From contig DAAN01000030.1 of NCBI GenBank assembly GCA_001701135.1, positions 186,001-250,000 on the forward strand: a DNA stretch of 64,000 nucleotides. The letters are read 5' to 3'. The stretch comes from Bacteroidales bacterium H3. Lineage in GTDB: Bacteria; Bacteroidota; Bacteroidia; Bacteroidales; Muribaculaceae. Shown here piece after piece: positions 48,450 through 60,911 of this stretch (positions are counted from its first letter, which is position 1; every line of letters starts with the position of its first letter). The notes below the pieces were generated by a model, which was not told where the DNA came from, ran no database searches, and was given only the letters and a program-made list of their open reading frames with translations. Both the position numbers and the translations under genes were made by a program.

Positions 48450-48457
48450 CAAAGTTA
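48450..48457 (-). promoter_or_regulatory. -7 box next to the LolC/E-like start codon
   Basis: Minus-strand TAACTTTG with only 5 bp between its last G and the ATG. With the usual start-site distance the transcript would begin at or next to the A of the ATG. Confidence 0.55.
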
Positions 48458-48600
48458 CAAAAAAATACGCTCCGAATGGTAATTTATGCGAAAATAACGG
48501 ATTTTTAGGCAAACACATACACCCGGTTCATGCGTTATATCAACAAAGAAAGCTTCATAAGAATCCGGCATCCCGTAGCCTGATTCAGGAGCTGAATAAC

Positions 48601-49593
48601 ATGTTTCAACTGTATTTAATTTACTTCGGGATTATGAGAATCGACCCAAGAATTCATAAAAAAATCAGTTTCAAATGTGCCATCGTCATCGCGCTGCTCG
48701 CCGCTGCACTCACCGCAATGGCTCTGCCTGCTGTAGCTCAGGAGATTGACACTCTAAGCATTGTAAGCAAACAGGAAATCATTGTAAAAGAGCTGCCCGA
48801 CTCGATGCTCGATATGGAAGAATCGCAGGCAGCCGAGTCAGTGGCTCCTCCTGTAGCTCCCGTGCTTGAGGGCAACCCATTGGGTGTCGACACTCTTTTC
48901 ACCATCGGCGCCGGTCCGCAGACAATCTACGGACGTCCCGCTTCATGGACCTACAGCGACCCCTGGTGGCATGGCTTGTGGATCAACACGGCAGTATATG
49001 CCAGTGCGTTTATCAGCACCCTTTTCGTTCTCGAATGTCTTCCCGAGGATGCCACCGCATGGAATCGCGAGGAGATTCAGAAAGATCCGTTTTATAAACG
49101 CTGGTACAACAATGTGTTCAAGAAAGGTCCTGAATGGGATCACGACAAGTTTTATTTCAACTATATCCTTCACCCCTATGCCGGAGCGGTCTATTTCATG
49201 GCAGCACGCACCTGCGGTTTCAATTTCTGGCAGTCGCTGTTCTATAGCTCGCTGATTTCCAACGTGGGATGGGAATTCGGCATCGAAGCGTGCATGGAGC
49301 GTCCGTCGTATCAGGACATGTTAATCACCCCTATTGTCGGTTCTCTCATCGGCGAGGGTTTCTACCGGCTGAAACGCATGATTGTGGAACGCGACTATTA
49401 CGTTCTCGGGTCGCAGGTCATAGGCCACATACTTGCTTTTTTCATCGATCCGGTCAATGAAGTTGTGGGATGGCTCTCCCCCACTTCAAAATGCCGCTGG
49501 CTCGGTCCGGGCTGTCTCCAGTCACAGCCAATGATTATTCCATCTCCCGGCAATGTCGGAGGTGTAGGTATCACTCTTTCCGTATCTCTCTGA
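48601..49593 (+). CDS. DUF3943 domain-containing exported protein
   Basis: A 330-residue protein with an exported N-terminus: hydrophobic CAIVIALLAAALTAMALPAVA follows a basic KK stretch. The start at 48601 has an AGGAG 9 bp upstream, rare in this window; an ATG at 48634 (MRIDPRIHKK) would give a more typical signal peptide. The C-terminal half has the DUF3943 pattern: FNYILHPYAGAVYFMAAR, YSSLISNVGWEFGIEA and MLITPIVGSLIGEGFY, probably membrane-embedded in the outer membrane. Function of the family is unknown. The gene stands alone between divergent and unrelated neighbours. Confidence 0.8.
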   Translation: MFQLYLIYFGIMRIDPRIHKKISFKCAIVIALLAAALTAMALPAVAQEIDTLSIVSKQEIIVKELPDSMLDMEESQAAESVAPPVAPVLEGNPLGVDTLFTIGAGPQTIYGRPASWTYSDPWWHGLWINTAVYASAFISTLFVLECLPEDATAWNREEIQKDPFYKRWYNNVFKKGPEWDHDKFYFNYILHPYAGAVYFMAARTCGFNFWQSLFYSSLISNVGWEFGIEACMERPSYQDMLITPIVGSLIGEGFYRLKRMIVERDYYVLGSQVIGHILAFFIDPVNEVVGWLSPTSKCRWLGPGCLQSQPMIIPSPGNVGGVGITLSVSL

Positions 49594-49643
49594 TTTTAAC
49601 AATTATTCACATTTGCCCATTCCTGCAAACAGGTATTTATCGT

Positions 49644-49651
49644 TAACTTTG
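49644..49651 (+). promoter_or_regulatory. -7 box of the beta-galactosidase promoter
   Basis: TAACTTTG, 76 bp before the ATG. No -33 box at 19-21 bp. The short dyad CCTG-CAAA-CAGG (49622-49633) sits just upstream and could be a regulator site. Confidence 0.6.
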
Positions 49652-49712
49652 CATCAGGAAGCCATTTCGGATTATCCGTGGATACAGCATCATAACCGAT
49701 ACTCACTCATAA

Positions 49713-53265
<3,553 letters not shown>

Positions 53266-53268
53266 TTC

Positions 53269-54540
53269 TCAGGCTTTTATGCGTGCAGCGATTGCCTGCG
53301 CAAGATTGCGAAGCGCTGCACGCGATTCCTCGTCGAGACGCGTGTGGATGGTCACGATCTCCCCTATTGTTTCAATATCTTTCATCCCGGATAGTTCGGC
53401 ACTGATCAGTTTGCCGGCAACCGGCGCCCAACTGCCATTCTCCACAACAGCCGCGCACCTTTTCTGCCAGTTCTTGGATTTAAGCCGTCCGAGGAAATCG
53501 CGCATGGCCGGAGTCAGCCCCGCATCGTAAGTCGCCGACATAAACACTGTGGCAGCATCGGCAAAAGCCCATGCCACGTCGCCCGACAGATCCGTCTCGG
53601 CAAGATCAGCGACATGAGCATCCACACCCTCCTGGGCAAGCATCTCACGCAGCTCATGGGCTGCTTCAAGAGTAAAACCATGGAGCGTAGCGACAGCAAT
53701 GAATACTTTTTCGGGGAATTCGGCGACATAGCTGCTCCATGTCTCATATAGCGACACTGCCGCTGGATAGTCACCCAATGCGATTACCGGGCCATGAAGC
53801 GGGCATATGACATCTACCGGGACAGTATCGAATTTTTTCATGGCCGACTGCACCTGCGGGCCATACTTACCACATATATTAATATAGTAACGGCGTGCTT
53901 CGTCAGGCCACAGCTCCGCAAGCCCGCTCTGATCTGTCTCCCCGGTAGCTATTCCGGTAGCCAGCGAAGTGCCGAAAGTGCCGAAAGCATCCGCCGAAAA
54001 GAGTGTGCGGGTTGCACTCTCGTATGTCATGATCACCTCGGGCCAGTGCACCATCGGCGCCGATATGAACCGCAGCGTGTGGCGTCCCAGCTCCAGCGTG
54101 TCACCCTCCTTTACCATCATGATTCGCGAGGAATCCATGCCGGGGACAAAATGAGGCATCATCTGCGCTGCTTTGACCGAGCAGACCACCTTGCAATCGG
54201 GAAATTCCGAAAGGAACAACGAAAGGGCACCGGAATGATCAGGCTCAAGATGATGCACCACTAAGAAATCAGGCCTGCGGCCATCATGCGATTTCATCCA
54301 CTCCTTCACCGCCGGCAACCACTGATCCATCACGTTGTGGTCAACAGTGTCCATCACGGCGATATGATCGTCATCAATTATATAGGAGTTATATGTCATC
54401 CCGTCGGGGAGAAGATACTGATTCTCGAAAAGCTTGATGCCACGGTCGGCACAGCAGAAACCTGTGATGCCGCTGTCGGAACTCCCGACCTGAAATTCAT
54501 AGACCGACACCTCGCCGGAGATACGTTGATTGACTTTCAT
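53269..54540 (-). CDS. FprA-type flavodiiron protein
   Basis: A 423-residue protein made of a beta-lactamase-like diiron domain and a C-terminal flavodoxin domain. Iron ligands are seen in HHLEPDHSG and in the MVHWPEV and PLHGP segments; the FMN-binding region starts at IAVATLHGFTLEAA (~290). These enzymes reduce O2 or NO to protect anaerobes. The start at 54540 (MKVNQRISGEVS) follows a promoter by 24 bp; a longer frame to 54690 crosses that promoter. No rubredoxin gene is adjacent. dtd follows 3 bp downstream. Confidence 0.9.
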   Translation of the reverse strand: MKVNQRISGEVSVYEFQVGSSDSGITGFCCADRGIKLFENQYLLPDGMTYNSYIIDDDHIAVMDTVDHNVMDQWLPAVKEWMKSHDGRRPDFLVVHHLEPDHSGALSLFLSEFPDCKVVCSVKAAQMMPHFVPGMDSSRIMMVKEGDTLELGRHTLRFISAPMVHWPEVIMTYESATRTLFSADAFGTFGTSLATGIATGETDQSGLAELWPDEARRYYINICGKYGPQVQSAMKKFDTVPVDVICPLHGPVIALGDYPAAVSLYETWSSYVAEFPEKVFIAVATLHGFTLEAAHELREMLAQEGVDAHVADLAETDLSGDVAWAFADAATVFMSATYDAGLTPAMRDFLGRLKSKNWQKRCAAVVENGSWAPVAGKLISAELSGMKDIETIGEIVTIHTRLDEESRAALRNLAQAIAARIKA

Positions 54541-54563
54541 TGTCGCTTCATTTTTTGACGATG

Positions 54564-54571
54564 CAAAGTTA
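54564..54571 (-). promoter_or_regulatory. -7 box of the flavodiiron-dtd promoter
   Basis: Minus-strand TAACTTTG, 24 bp before the flavodiiron ATG. An AT-rich tract lies upstream but no exact -33 box. The remaining non-coding span up to 54761 holds no recognised gene. Confidence 0.65.
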
Positions 54572-54761
54572 GCAAATAAAAATAAAAAATGCCATATAAC
54601 ATATTCTTCGGGGAGATTGCCTGAAAAAAGCACGCTTCGAGGCATAAAAAAGCCCACAAATCCCACACCGCCCAATCCTTTGATTTTCAAAATCCTAACT
54701 CATCTAAATGCTGTTTAAACACTATATCGGGGCGATTTTTGCCAATTTTTTAACAAAAACA

Positions 54762-54793
54762 TTTGGTCAGTTCAAAAATAATGTCTAACTTTG
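54762..54793 (+). promoter_or_regulatory. Promoter of the tRNA-Gly/tRNA-Leu unit
   Basis: TTTG (54762-54765) and TAACTTTG (54786-54793) with a 20-bp spacer, about 88 bp before the first tRNA. It lies in a 340-bp non-coding span (54541-54881) that also holds the divergent flavodiiron promoter. Confidence 0.85.
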
Positions 54794-54881
54794 CATCGCA
54801 ATCGGGAAAAACAACCCGCTTCACCACTGAAAGGTGGCTGACAGACAGGATAAAATGAGTCCCCGAGAACATTGAAATATT

Positions 54882-54954
<73 letters not shown>

Positions 54955-55037
54955 CTAAAGATGGAATGGTGCCTTTAAGGCTCAGAAACCATCATTTAAC
55001 CGAATCCCATCGACGGGAGCCGACAGAAGATTTTAAT

Positions 55038-55121
55038 GTCCGGATGGCGGAATTGGTAGACGCGCTACTTTGAGGGGGTAGTGATCATTAGATCGTGTGA
55101 GTTCGAGTCTCATTTCGGACA
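55038..55121 (+). tRNA. tRNA-Leu (GAG)
   Basis: The acceptor arms GTCCGGA and TTCGGAC pair with one G-T. The anticodon arm CTACT-TTGAGGG-GGTAG gives anticodon GAG. A long variable arm, as expected for leucine tRNA, and a T arm around TTCGAGT follow. Discriminator A, CCA not encoded. It shares a transcript with tRNA-Gly, 83 bp upstream. Confidence 0.96.
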
Positions 55122-55126
55122 CTTTG

Positions 55127-55166
55127 AAAACCCTGCGGTTTCTGAATTCAGAAACCGCAGGGTTTT
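55127..55166 (+). terminator. Perfect 40-nt palindromic terminator after tRNA-Leu
   Basis: Positions 55127-55146 are the exact reverse complement of 55147-55166. The centre is GAATTC. The hairpin ends in a T run (TTTTCTTCATTTTT). It begins 6 bp after the tRNA and works in both directions. Confidence 0.92.
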
Positions 55167-55197
55167 CTTCATTTTTAGCATTTAAATTATCTATTTT

Positions 55198-55228
55198 TTT
55201 GCACGTAATCAATTTATCGCTATCTTTG
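55198..55228 (+). promoter_or_regulatory. Promoter of the CotH gene
   Basis: TTTG (55198-55201) and TATCTTTG (55221-55228) with a 19-bp spacer. The ATG follows 28 bp later. Confidence 0.8.
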
Positions 55229-55256
55229 TAGCAAAGTACCTCATAACCAATCTACC

Positions 55257-57224
55257 ATGAAATTATCCCCAAAAACGATCTTGCTCACTGCAGTAACCGT
55301 TACCGCACTCCAGATTAATGCAATGGAGAAACTTACCGGTACGCCCATAGGCTGTCAGAGCGTAGATTACTCCACCGGCCAACCATCGAACACGGTGCAC
55401 ACTGTTGACTTGCTGTTTGACGGAGACCTCAACACCTATTACGCTACTTACGACCGTTCGTATGCCTGGGGCGGACTCGATCTCGGCAAACCTTATGTAA
55501 TTGAACGTGTGGGCTGGGCTCCGCGCAACGACTATATAGAAGGCGAAGACCGTGTAAAAATGGCAGTAATCCAAGGCGCCAACTCGCCCGACTGGCTTGA
55601 CGCCGTGCCTCTGTTTATCATCACAGAAAAAGGCATCAACAACCAGATGTTATACGGCGATGTGGATTGCTCGAAAGGCTTCCGTTATGTACGCTACGTA
55701 AGCCCGTCGAACGTGCGCTGCAATCTCGCCGAACTTGAAATCTACGGACACGAGGGCGAAGGCGACGAATCGCACATGTTCCAGTTCACAAACCTTCCCA
55801 CAGTGTGCATCAACACTGTCGACTCGAAAGAGCCATTCGACAAGGAAACAGACATCGTGGGCAACGTAATCATACTCAACAACAAAACCTACGACACCAA
55901 CGCATCGGCGACCGTGCGTGAACGCGGCAACTCTTCTCGCACACACCCCAAAAAGCCCTGGCGTCTGAAATTCGACAAAAAGCAAAGAGTACTCGATGCT
56001 CCCGCCAAGGCCAAGAAATGGACACTCATCAACAACCACAGCGACAAGACCCTGCTGCGCAACGTAGTGGCATTTGAAATTTCACGCCGCATCGGCATGG
56101 ACTACACGCCCTACTGCCAGCCAGTGGATGTGGTGCTCAACGGCGAGTTCAAAGGCTGCTATCAGCTCTGCGACCAGGTGGAGGTAAACCCCGACCGCGT
56201 GCCCGTCACCGAAATGGCGCCCGCCGACATCGAAGGTGATGCCCTTACCGGCGGCTACCATCTCGAAATCGACGCCTATGCAAATCAGGAAAAAGAACGC
56301 GAATGGTTCGAGTCGACCTATCACCAAATACCCGTGACAATAAAGAGCCCCGACGATGGCGGCACATTCGAGCAGTATGAGTACATCAAGGAGTATTTCA
56401 GCGAGATGGAGCGTGCCGTGTTCACTCGCGGATACAACCACCCCGAGACAGGCTACCGCAAGTGGCTCGACCTCGACTCTTATCTCCACTACTTCATCAT
56501 TCAGGAAATCATCGGTAATGCCGATGCCGTATGGTGCATGCACGTGCACAAAGAGCGCGGAGGCAAGATAATGGGCGGCCCGGTATGGGACTCCGAGCTT
56601 GCTTTCGACAATGACAACCGCGTTTATCCCGCCAGCGAACTCGGAGTGCTCTGCACACTGAGCGGCCGCGGTCCTATCGCCAACAACTTCCTCAATTTCC
56701 ACAAACGCATCTTCAACGTCGACACCAAAGCCAAGGCTCGCCGCAATTACCTCTATTCGATTGCACGCAACGAGAAAGACCTCTCGGGTGAAAGCCTCTG
56801 CACCTTTGTCGACGAGTGGGCCGAGAAAATCCGCAAGTCGGCCGATCTCAACTTCAAGCGCTGGGATGTACTCGGGAAATATATCTTCTCCAATCCCCGA
56901 GCCGAAGCCTCTTTCAACGAAGCCATCGGCAACCTCAAGACCTACCTTCTCGACCGCTTCGACTTCCTCGACAAGCCCAATTATTTCAACTTGGACCCCG
57001 ATGCAACTTCAATAGAATTGCCGGAAGCCGACAGCAACCTTGACAACGGCCTCGACATCATAGTAAGTGCCGGCACCATCTCGCTTTCCGACAGCGACGC
57101 AATCTTTACCGTTACAGCAGCCGACGGCCGCACATACTTCCATGGCACCGGCACAACCGCTACCCTCTCACCCGGCATCTACATTGTAAGCACCGGCACA
57201 CAATCGGCTAAAGTAGCTCTCTGA
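55257..57224 (+). CDS. Exported CotH-type kinase-like protein
   Basis: A 655-residue exported protein (signal peptide to about residue 22). Residues ~30-165 look like a discoidin/F5-8C-like module (LLFDGDLNTYYATYDRSYAWGGLDLG, YVRYVSPSNVRCNLAELEIYG). Residues ~185-560 form the CotH domain with RERGNSSRTHPKKPWRLKF and GNADAVWCMHVHKERGG...PVWDSELAFDND, the kinase-like ATP and metal motifs. The last ~60 residues end in GIYIVSTGTQSAKVAL, like a type IX secretion C-terminal domain. CotH proteins phosphorylate secreted proteins in spore formers; the role here is unknown. Confidence 0.85.
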   Translation: MKLSPKTILLTAVTVTALQINAMEKLTGTPIGCQSVDYSTGQPSNTVHTVDLLFDGDLNTYYATYDRSYAWGGLDLGKPYVIERVGWAPRNDYIEGEDRVKMAVIQGANSPDWLDAVPLFIITEKGINNQMLYGDVDCSKGFRYVRYVSPSNVRCNLAELEIYGHEGEGDESHMFQFTNLPTVCINTVDSKEPFDKETDIVGNVIILNNKTYDTNASATVRERGNSSRTHPKKPWRLKFDKKQRVLDAPAKAKKWTLINNHSDKTLLRNVVAFEISRRIGMDYTPYCQPVDVVLNGEFKGCYQLCDQVEVNPDRVPVTEMAPADIEGDALTGGYHLEIDAYANQEKEREWFESTYHQIPVTIKSPDDGGTFEQYEYIKEYFSEMERAVFTRGYNHPETGYRKWLDLDSYLHYFIIQEIIGNADAVWCMHVHKERGGKIMGGPVWDSELAFDNDNRVYPASELGVLCTLSGRGPIANNFLNFHKRIFNVDTKAKARRNYLYSIARNEKDLSGESLCTFVDEWAEKIRKSADLNFKRWDVLGKYIFSNPRAEASFNEAIGNLKTYLLDRFDFLDKPNYFNLDPDATSIELPEADSNLDNGLDIIVSAGTISLSDSDAIFTVTAADGRTYFHGTGTTATLSPGIYIVSTGTQSAKVAL

Positions 57225-57284
57225 CCCACGGCTCTTTCATTTAAACTAAAAACAACGGAATAATATCTCTTGAGAATACAAAAA

Positions 57285-57313
57285 GCGCTGTGTCAAGCAT
57301 TTTGACACAGCGC
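57285..57313 (+). terminator. Terminator of the CotH gene
   Basis: A perfect 12-bp stem GCGCTGTGTCAA/TTGACACAGCGC with a 5-nt loop, followed by CAATTTTTTAT and preceded by an A run. Strong in both directions. Confidence 0.93.
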
Positions 57314-57393
57314 CAATTTTTTATAGTTGCACTTCTTATGAATCTTTGAAAGAAAAAATTCGGGAAAAGAATGCTTGTTTCAATAAAAATAAT

Positions 57394-57401
57394 TATCTTT
57401 G
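57394..57401 (+). promoter_or_regulatory. -7 box of the nucleotide-sugar dehydratase gene
   Basis: TATCTTTG, 156 bp before the ATG; a TTG at 57375-57377 is a weak -33 candidate at 16 bp. The leader is long for this window and contains a hairpin at 57440-57466 (GCAT-T-GTTTA/TAAACATGC, 9 pairs with one bulge) and the palindrome CTGATCAG at 57522-57529. Together with the terminator upstream this accounts for the 333-bp gap 57225-57557. Confidence 0.6.
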
Positions 57402-57557
57402 CTTAATAAAACTTTTTTTGGCACCTCTAACGTATACCTGCATTGTTTAAACCTGACTAAACATGCCTTTAACCACTAAAAACAGCCAATCCCTTACCCT
57501 GTTAAGTTTATTAAAAAAACTCTGATCAGGAACTAATTCTATGTAAATTTATAGATC

Positions 57558-59498
57558 ATGCGATTTATTGAAAAACTCACCGGCTGGTATTTTTCAAAAG
57601 GAGCGTTACCCTACTGGTACATTCTCCTGCTCGACTGCCTGCTTGTAATCGCAGCAGGCACTGTCAGCTATTACATCATATATGGCGGCTTGATGCTCAC
57701 GGGACATTTCTGGCAACTTTTGTATGGCATCATCTGCTGTCTACCCGCTTTTCTCTTCAGCTTCCATGCGTTCCACACCTATCAGGGTATTCTAAGGTAT
57801 TCATCATTCACCGATTTAGTCAGAATATCATTAGCCATTTTCACGGGCTGTGTACTGTCGTATGCTATAGGAGTTATTGTCTACGATTTTGGAGTCCGTC
57901 CCGATGTGCTTCTGTTACCCGACGGGGAAATGACACTGTTGATGTTTGCCATCTCCACCATGTTTATATGGTTTGTTCGCATCGCCGTGAAAGGGTGTTT
58001 TGACTCATTCCACAGCAATCAGGCTCTGCCGGCAGCCATCTACGGCACCCAGGCCGGTGGTATAGCATTGGCCAAAAGCATAAAAAGCATGACCGAGAAG
58101 TCATACATCATGAAAGCCTTCATCAGCGATGACAAGGATATAGAGAAAGTGTATCTTCTCGGACACAAAGTGTATCTAAACGGCCCCGGCATCGGCAAAC
58201 GCATGAAAGAACTGGGCATCAAGGTGCTTCTGGTATCGCCGTCCAAATCGGAGAAATTCCGAAACAATCAGCCGATGGTCAACGAGATCCTGCAGGCCGG
58301 GATAAAAGTGATGATGATGCCTGTGGCTGTGGAATGGGATGAAAAAAGCAACCTCTCCCACCGGCAGCTGCATGAGGTAGAAATTGAAGACCTCCTCCCG
58401 CGCGATGAAATAAAGGTGAATCTGGATGCCATTGGCTCCATGCTGTCGGGCAAACGCGTGCTGATCACAGGAGCGGCAGGCAGCATCGGCTCTGAAATGG
58501 TGCGCCAGATTGCGCTCTACAAACCCCACGAGCTGGTTCTGATCGATCAGGCCGAAACCCCCATGCACGATATCCGCCTGATGATGGCTCGCCAGTTTGC
58601 CGACATCAGAAACAACACCATTGTGGGCAGCATCACCGACAAAGTGCACATGGAAAAGATATTCAGCGAGCACCGTCCCGAATATGTGTTTCATGCCGCA
58701 GCTTACAAACATGTGCCGATGATGGAGGACAATCCCGCCATGGCTGTACGCAACAATGTGGAGGGCACCCGCATAATCGCCGACCTCGCGGTGAAATACG
58801 GCACCAAGAAATTCGTGATGATTTCAACCGACAAGGCAGTCAACCCCACAAATGTGATGGGATGCTCGAAGCGCATATGCGAAATCTACTGCCAGTCGCT
58901 CGGAAAAGCCATTCAGGATGGCACTTTCCAGGCTATGACGGTCGACGGACAGAAGGCCGACACGCAATTCGTCACCACCCGCTTCGGCAATGTGTTGGGT
59001 TCCAACGGCTCGGTGATACCCATTTTCAGGGAGCAGATCAAGAAAGGTGGACCGCTCACGGTCACACATCCCGAAATATACCGCTTCTTCATGCTCATAC
59101 CCGAGGCATGCAAACTCGTTCTCGAGGCAGGCACCATGGGCCATGGAGGTGAGATTTTCGTATTCGACATGGGCAAGCCGGTAAAAATCGCCGATCTGGC
59201 CAAAAGAATGATCGAGCTGTCGGGCGCAGACAACATCGAGATAAAATTCACCGGTCTGCGTGATGGCGAAAAACTCTATGAAGAGGTGCTCAATGACAAA
59301 GAGGCCTCGGTGCCCACACATCATCCCAAGATTATGATCGCCAAAGTACGCAGCTACGATTACGCCATTGCCCGGCGAAACGAAGACGAACTGCTTAGAC
59401 TATCATATACTCACGACGACATGGCAATTGTCAGGCAGATGAAAGCAATAGTTCCTGAGTACAAGAGCAAATCGAGCAAATACGAAGTCCTTGACTGA
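57558..59498 (+). CDS. WbpM/PglF-type nucleotide-sugar 4,6-dehydratase
   Basis: A 646-residue membrane-anchored SDR enzyme. It has four N-terminal membrane segments (~20-135), a first nucleotide-binding region (~160-270) and the catalytic domain with TGAAGSIGSE (304-313). The active-site region is STDKAVNPTNVMGCSKRICE, where the usual Tyr of SDRs is replaced by Met in this subfamily, as in PglF/FlaA1. It should turn UDP-GlcNAc or a relative into a 4-keto-6-deoxy sugar for surface glycans or glycoproteins. It stands alone, away from the polysaccharide operon at 3059-6618. Members are normally 600-660 residues. Confidence 0.92.
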   Translation: MRFIEKLTGWYFSKGALPYWYILLLDCLLVIAAGTVSYYIIYGGLMLTGHFWQLLYGIICCLPAFLFSFHAFHTYQGILRYSSFTDLVRISLAIFTGCVLSYAIGVIVYDFGVRPDVLLLPDGEMTLLMFAISTMFIWFVRIAVKGCFDSFHSNQALPAAIYGTQAGGIALAKSIKSMTEKSYIMKAFISDDKDIEKVYLLGHKVYLNGPGIGKRMKELGIKVLLVSPSKSEKFRNNQPMVNEILQAGIKVMMMPVAVEWDEKSNLSHRQLHEVEIEDLLPRDEIKVNLDAIGSMLSGKRVLITGAAGSIGSEMVRQIALYKPHELVLIDQAETPMHDIRLMMARQFADIRNNTIVGSITDKVHMEKIFSEHRPEYVFHAAAYKHVPMMEDNPAMAVRNNVEGTRIIADLAVKYGTKKFVMISTDKAVNPTNVMGCSKRICEIYCQSLGKAIQDGTFQAMTVDGQKADTQFVTTRFGNVLGSNGSVIPIFREQIKKGGPLTVTHPEIYRFFMLIPEACKLVLEAGTMGHGGEIFVFDMGKPVKIADLAKRMIELSGADNIEIKFTGLRDGEKLYEEVLNDKEASVPTHHPKIMIAKVRSYDYAIARRNEDELLRLSYTHDDMAIVRQMKAIVPEYKSKSSKYEVLD

Positions 59499-59536
59499 AA
59501 CTCTGTTCCGTACCTGCCGGCGCATAGTTGTGCGCC

Positions 59537-59593
59537 GCAACTAAAATCCGGATCATTTGTTAAGTTGCAACTAAAATCCGGATCAATTGTTAA
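59537..59593 (+). repeat. Two 27-bp direct repeats, 30-bp period
   Basis: 59537-59563 and 59567-59593 differ at one base. Each contains the 8-bp palindrome ATCCGGAT and ends TTGTTAA. A hairpin (59518-59537, CGGCGCA/TGCGCCG) touches the first copy. They lie 24-80 bp before the MFS start. A pair of regulator sites or a mobile-element remnant are both possible. Confidence 0.55.
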
Positions 59594-59616
59594 TAAGTAA
59601 TAAACAACAATTGAGT

Positions 59617-60870
59617 ATGGGTACGGACAAGGCACAAAACAAGAGTATCGGCGGCGACAGTCAGGCACCATCGGCGCTGGCGCTGAAAATGAATCAATCG
59701 AAAGGATATTATGCTTTTTTCGTATTATTTCTGGTGCTTCTCAGTGCATTAGGATCGTTTGTCAACGACATGTACACTCCGGCCTTGCCCGATTTGTGCC
59801 ATTTCTTCGGTTGCTCCATACCCCTGGCGCAGATGGGTCTGACCATGGGCATGGCAGGTCTGGCCGTCGGGCAGTTCATACTCGGGCCTGTAAGCGACAA
59901 ATATGGCCGAAAACCGGTGATTATCTGTTCATTGTCGTTATTCGTGATTGCAGCGGCCGCCAGCCTGTGGTCAACTAATATCCATGTTTTCAATGCATGT
60001 CGGTTTATTCAGGGGCTTGGTGCCTCCGCCGGATATCTATTGGCAAAAACCATTCCGGCTGACATATATGGAGGGAGGCAGCTTGCCAAACTGATGACTC
60101 TTGTGGGAGCCATCAACGGATTTGCGCCGGCATCCGCTCCGGTGCTCGGCGGTGTGCTCGAGGATGATTTCGGATGGAAATCGATTTTTATTTTTCTGGC
60201 ATTGTTCACCGCTCTGATTATCGTCACCACATTCTTCATGAAAGAATCCCTGCCGCCGGCCCGGCGAAACCACCTGCCGTTACTGCGGTCGTTCGGCGGA
60301 TACAAGGGATTGCTGAAAAACAAGGCATTCATCATCCACACACTGTTGCGCGGCACCACATTAGGTGTACTGTTCGCCTATACCTCCTCCTCGCCATTTA
60401 TAGTGCAAAATCATTACCATTTCAGCGCCACTGGCTACGGCATACTGGTTGGCGTCAACTCGCTGTTTCTGGTTGTCGGCAGTCTGCTTTCGCTTAAATT
60501 CAAACCGTATAAACGCGCCGCATCGTTCGGAGCCATCATCCTCTGCATCGGCGTAGCGCTCGAGACGGTGGCTCTCTACTGCATACACAATGTATGGCTC
60601 TACGACATTTTCATGGCCATTGAACTCTTTGCTGTAGGCATGATACTTTCGACAGCCAACACACTGGCCATGAACGAAGGTCGCGACCGTTCGGGAGAAG
60701 CATCGGCAGTGTTAGGCATCACGGGCTATATCATCGGAGGTATAGCATCCCCTTTGGTCGGGCTCGGCAACATACTGCATTCCACCGCAATAGTCAACAT
60801 TGTTCTGGCTATCCTCGTGGTCATCAGCGCATACGCCACCAGCCGTCTTCCAGCCGATCTCGAAAAATAA
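59617..60870 (+). CDS. Bcr/CflA-type MFS drug exporter
   Basis: A 417-residue major-facilitator protein with about 12 membrane segments. The start at 59617 (MGTDKAQNKS) is preferred to a TTG at 59587 that lies within the direct repeat. The first loop has the MFS motif GPVSDKYGRKPVI, and FVNDMYTPALPDLCHFFG and RFIQGLGASAGYLLAK are typical of the Bcr/CflA DHA1 group, which exports drugs such as bicyclomycin or sulfonamides with protons. The hydrophilic N-terminal ~30 residues are longer than usual. The repeats just upstream may regulate it. Confidence 0.9.
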   Translation: MGTDKAQNKSIGGDSQAPSALALKMNQSKGYYAFFVLFLVLLSALGSFVNDMYTPALPDLCHFFGCSIPLAQMGLTMGMAGLAVGQFILGPVSDKYGRKPVIICSLSLFVIAAAASLWSTNIHVFNACRFIQGLGASAGYLLAKTIPADIYGGRQLAKLMTLVGAINGFAPASAPVLGGVLEDDFGWKSIFIFLALFTALIIVTTFFMKESLPPARRNHLPLLRSFGGYKGLLKNKAFIIHTLLRGTTLGVLFAYTSSSPFIVQNHYHFSATGYGILVGVNSLFLVVGSLLSLKFKPYKRAASFGAIILCIGVALETVALYCIHNVWLYDIFMAIELFAVGMILSTANTLAMNEGRDRSGEASAVLGITGYIIGGIASPLVGLGNILHSTAIVNIVLAILVVISAYATSRLPADLEK

Positions 60871-60911
60871 CCGCGCCGGAAAAATCAATTTGGAAAACCG
60901 AAATTCAGAAC

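Noticed and set aside
57225..57557. UpxY-like antiterminator locus before a glycan gene
   Set aside because: No upxY/upxZ gene or invertible promoter repeats are present; the gap holds a terminator, a -7 box and a leader hairpin only.
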